Positions 19,512-21,149 of a stretch of 21,149 nt of DNA are shown in pieces (position 1 is the stretch's first letter; each line of letters opens with the position of its first letter). This DNA is from a virus. The position numbers were made by a program, and so were the translations under genes. Where the stretch lies: positions 1-21,149 of the IMG/VR virus record IMGVR_UViG_3300010354_000829; one strand, given 5' to 3'. The notes under the pieces are model-generated. The model was not told the origin of the DNA. It did no database searches and saw nothing but the letters and a program-made list of their open reading frames with translations.

Positions 19512-21149
19512 ATGATTTTTGCCTCCTTTACTTTGGCTGTAGCATTATTAATAAGTGCTATTGCGGCCTATTATAGTATAGTTGGTCTAGCCACTATATT
19601 CGCCGCTGCAACTGTTCCAGTTATCATAATGGGAACTGCATTAGAAATCGGCAAAATTATGGCTGCAGTTTGGTTAAAATTAAACTGGCACAGGGCTCAA
19701 TTAACCTATAAGGTCTATTTAGTGCCTGCAGTGGCAATCTTGATGCTGCTTACTAGTATGGGAATTTTTGGTTTTCTAAGTAAAGCGCATTTAGATCAAA
19801 CTGCTGCCACAGGTGAAAGTAGTGCTCAAATACAAAGATTAACTACAGAAATCGAACGAAGGCAAACGCAGGTTGCCAGAGCTGAAGAAAGAATTAAACA
19901 ATTAGAAAGCACAGGGTCTGGACAGGATGCCCAAACTCAAAATCAGATAGATAGAGAACAGGCACGTATAGATGCTGCCCTGAAAAGAATCGAACCTGCT
20001 ATACAAGAACAAAATGCAATTATAGATAGTCAATTAAAGATATACAACGATCAAATTAAAAAAATTGATCTGGATTTAGAAAATTTACAAAATCATCTTA
20101 ATAAAAATGAAATAGCGAGAGCACAATCTTTAATAGGTGTACAGGCTGATGGTAGACTTGGACCTGCTACTACTAATGCAATTAGACAATACAGAGAAAA
20201 GCTTAGTCAGGAAAAACAACAGATTAATAGTCAAATTGAGCAAAGTAACAGAAACCCTGTAATTCAAGCGGCTAGAGTAGAAATCACTAGAATACGCAGA
20301 CAGGTTGAAACACAGATACAAGAAAGTAATAATTTAATTAATAGATTAAGAAATCAGGTTGGTAAAACTAATACACAGAATTTAGATGCACTAATAGATG
20401 AGCAACAGCAGAGAATTAAATCGGCCAATACAGAATTAGAACAATTAATCGAACAACGTTATCAACTCCAATCACAATTTCGTAAACTCGAAGCTGAAGT
20501 TGGTCCAGTAAAATATATTGCCGAATTAATTTATGGTGATGATACAAATAAAGACTTATTGGAAAAAGCAGTAAGACTAGTTATTATTATCATAGTAACA
20601 GTTTTCGATCCTTTGGCATTAGTGCTTATTCTTGCTGCACAACAAAGTTTTAGATGGCATAAAGATAATAAGTTAGTTTCAATATCAGATGCAGTACCAG
20701 AATCTAAGATTGAGACTGTGAAAGAAGAGGAACCGATAGTAAAGTTTTTTGATATTAATGACCATCCATATCTAAATAAAAAATGGGTATTTTCACCGTC
20801 CGGTGATCCTGTAGTTGTACAAACTGACCTAGATCAAATTAACTATTGTCTAGTATGTAATAGTGCCACTATAAATGCAGGTGAATTGGGTACTATTTGT
20901 TCTAATTCAAGCTGTTCAAGTTATACTCAAACTCCTAGTGACGAGTTTGAATTAAGAGCTAACAGTAATTTGTCTATCGCAGAGTCTAATAGCATTTTAG
21001 TAAAAGAAAATTCTGTTGTAGAAGCCAAACGATCAAAAAAAACTCCGATGATAACCCCGCCTGAAACTCTTAATATAAGGAAAAAAATATTAGCAGTAGA
21101 GGATAGTAATGTAAATACAAATACAAGTGGATTTGGTTTAACTTTTCCT
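19512..21149 (+). CDS. Large membrane/coiled-coil protein with peptidoglycan-binding-like motif, 3'-truncated by window edge
   Basis: At least 546 residues, still open at the window end. In order: hydrophobic segments at about 3-20, 22-45 and 67-88 (MIFASFTLAVALLISAIAAY; VPAVAILMLLTSMGIFGFL); a long coiled coil at about 105-335, rich in Gln, Glu, Arg and Lys; inside it, at about 201-227, a peptidoglycan-binding-like motif (RAQSLIGVQADGRLGPATTN followed by AIRQYRE); a further membrane segment at about 362-386 (VRLVIIIIVTVFDPLALVLI); then a cytosolic or virion tail with a four-Cys set, Cys446/449 and Cys463/468 (CLVC, CSNSSC), that could hold zinc. I recall relatives with the same N-terminus in many marine T4-like phages. 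A role spanning the envelope (DNA entry, tape-measure-like, or superinfection control) is possible; the function is unknown. Confidence 0.72.
   Translation, partial: MIFASFTLAVALLISAIAAYYSIVGLATIFAAATVPVIIMGTALEIGKIMAAVWLKLNWHRAQLTYKVYLVPAVAILMLLTSMGIFGFLSKAHLDQTAATGESSAQIQRLTTEIERRQTQVARAEERIKQLESTGSGQDAQTQNQIDREQARIDAALKRIEPAIQEQNAIIDSQLKIYNDQIKKIDLDLENLQNHLNKNEIARAQSLIGVQADGRLGPATTNAIRQYREKLSQEKQQINSQIEQSNRNPVIQAARVEITRIRRQVETQIQESNNLINRLRNQVGKTNTQNLDALIDEQQQRIKSANTELEQLIEQRYQLQSQFRKLEAEVGPVKYIAELIYGDDTNKDLLEKAVRLVIIIIVTVFDPLALVLILAAQQSFRWHKDNKLVSISDAVPESKIETVKEEEPIVKFFDINDHPYLNKKWVFSPSGDPVVVQTDLDQINYCLVCNSATINAGELGTICSNSSCSSYTQTPSDEFELRANSNLSIAESNSILVKENSVVEAKRSKKTPMITPPETLNIRKKILAVEDSNVNTNTSGFGLTFP

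Noticed and set aside
1-21149. tRNA genes, CRISPR arrays, integrase, insertion sequences, attachment sites
   Set aside because: None could be seen by reading; gaps are too short for most of these and no repeat array or cloverleaf-like stretch was noticed.

Overview
This window is a gene-dense, AT-rich (about one third G+C by eye) segment of a tailed-phage genome. The best fit is a T4-like myovirus from an aquatic bacterium. Evidence: a DnaB-type replicative helicase coupled to a Toprim primase, class Ia NrdA/NrdB plus glutaredoxin, a PAAR spike-tip protein, many overlapping ATGA/TAATG gene junctions, and T4-type late promoter boxes (TATAAATA and one-base variants) in most of the few non-coding gaps. 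All genes but one are on the + strand. No tRNA, integrase, CRISPR array or insertion sequence was seen. Both window ends cut genes. The host is not shown directly. The ISC-type iron-sulfur proteins (IscU, IscA, ErpA) resemble, from memory, those of beta/gammaproteobacteria, which points away from SUF-only hosts such as SAR11; this is an inference.

Layout: (1) 1-2009, replication: end of a Toprim primase and a replicative helicase. (2) 2056-7106, twelve-gene-scale block of mostly unrecognised phage proteins, likely virion assembly or interior proteins. Five of them begin with a short leader holding an (L/I)-x-E motif, as in T4 proteins targeted to the prohead and trimmed by the prohead protease. 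One of these has the KxDG signature of covalent nucleotidyltransferases/ligases. In the middle sits a small, probably abundant structural gene (4429-4851) between a perfect late promoter and two stacked hairpins, the second a classic terminator. (3) 7108-8667, an iron-sulfur block: erpA (the only minus-strand gene), then iscU-def-iscA in a tightly overlapping + strand operon behind a perfect late promoter. (4) 8678-10353, a RecB/MGME1-like nuclease, a probable tail-fibre/adhesin-type structural protein and a conserved unknown. (5) 10362-14059, nrdA-nrdB-grx for deoxynucleotide supply. (6) 14049-17542, a small Sm-like unknown, PAAR spike tip, an unknown, and a 787-residue probable structural protein. 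(7) 17592-19490, behind a sigma70-like promoter: SleB-type cell-wall hydrolase with a membrane anchor, three-helix membrane protein (holin candidate), HExxH metalloprotease-like protein and two small unknowns. (8) 19512 to the window end, a large membrane/coiled-coil protein with an internal peptidoglycan-binding-like motif and a four-cysteine zinc-ribbon-like segment.

How they work together: the replication, nuclease and nucleotide-reduction genes make phage DNA and recycle host DNA; the late-promoter genes build virions; the lysis block opens the cell. The most unusual part is the iron-sulfur block: a scaffold (IscU) and two A-type carriers (IscA, ErpA) with all metal-binding cysteines intact, but without cysteine desulfurase, chaperones or ferredoxin in the window. 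This suggests that the phage tops up or redirects the host ISC pathway during infection. The 3' half of iscU is distinctly richer in G+C than its surroundings, suggesting a recent or recombinant origin.
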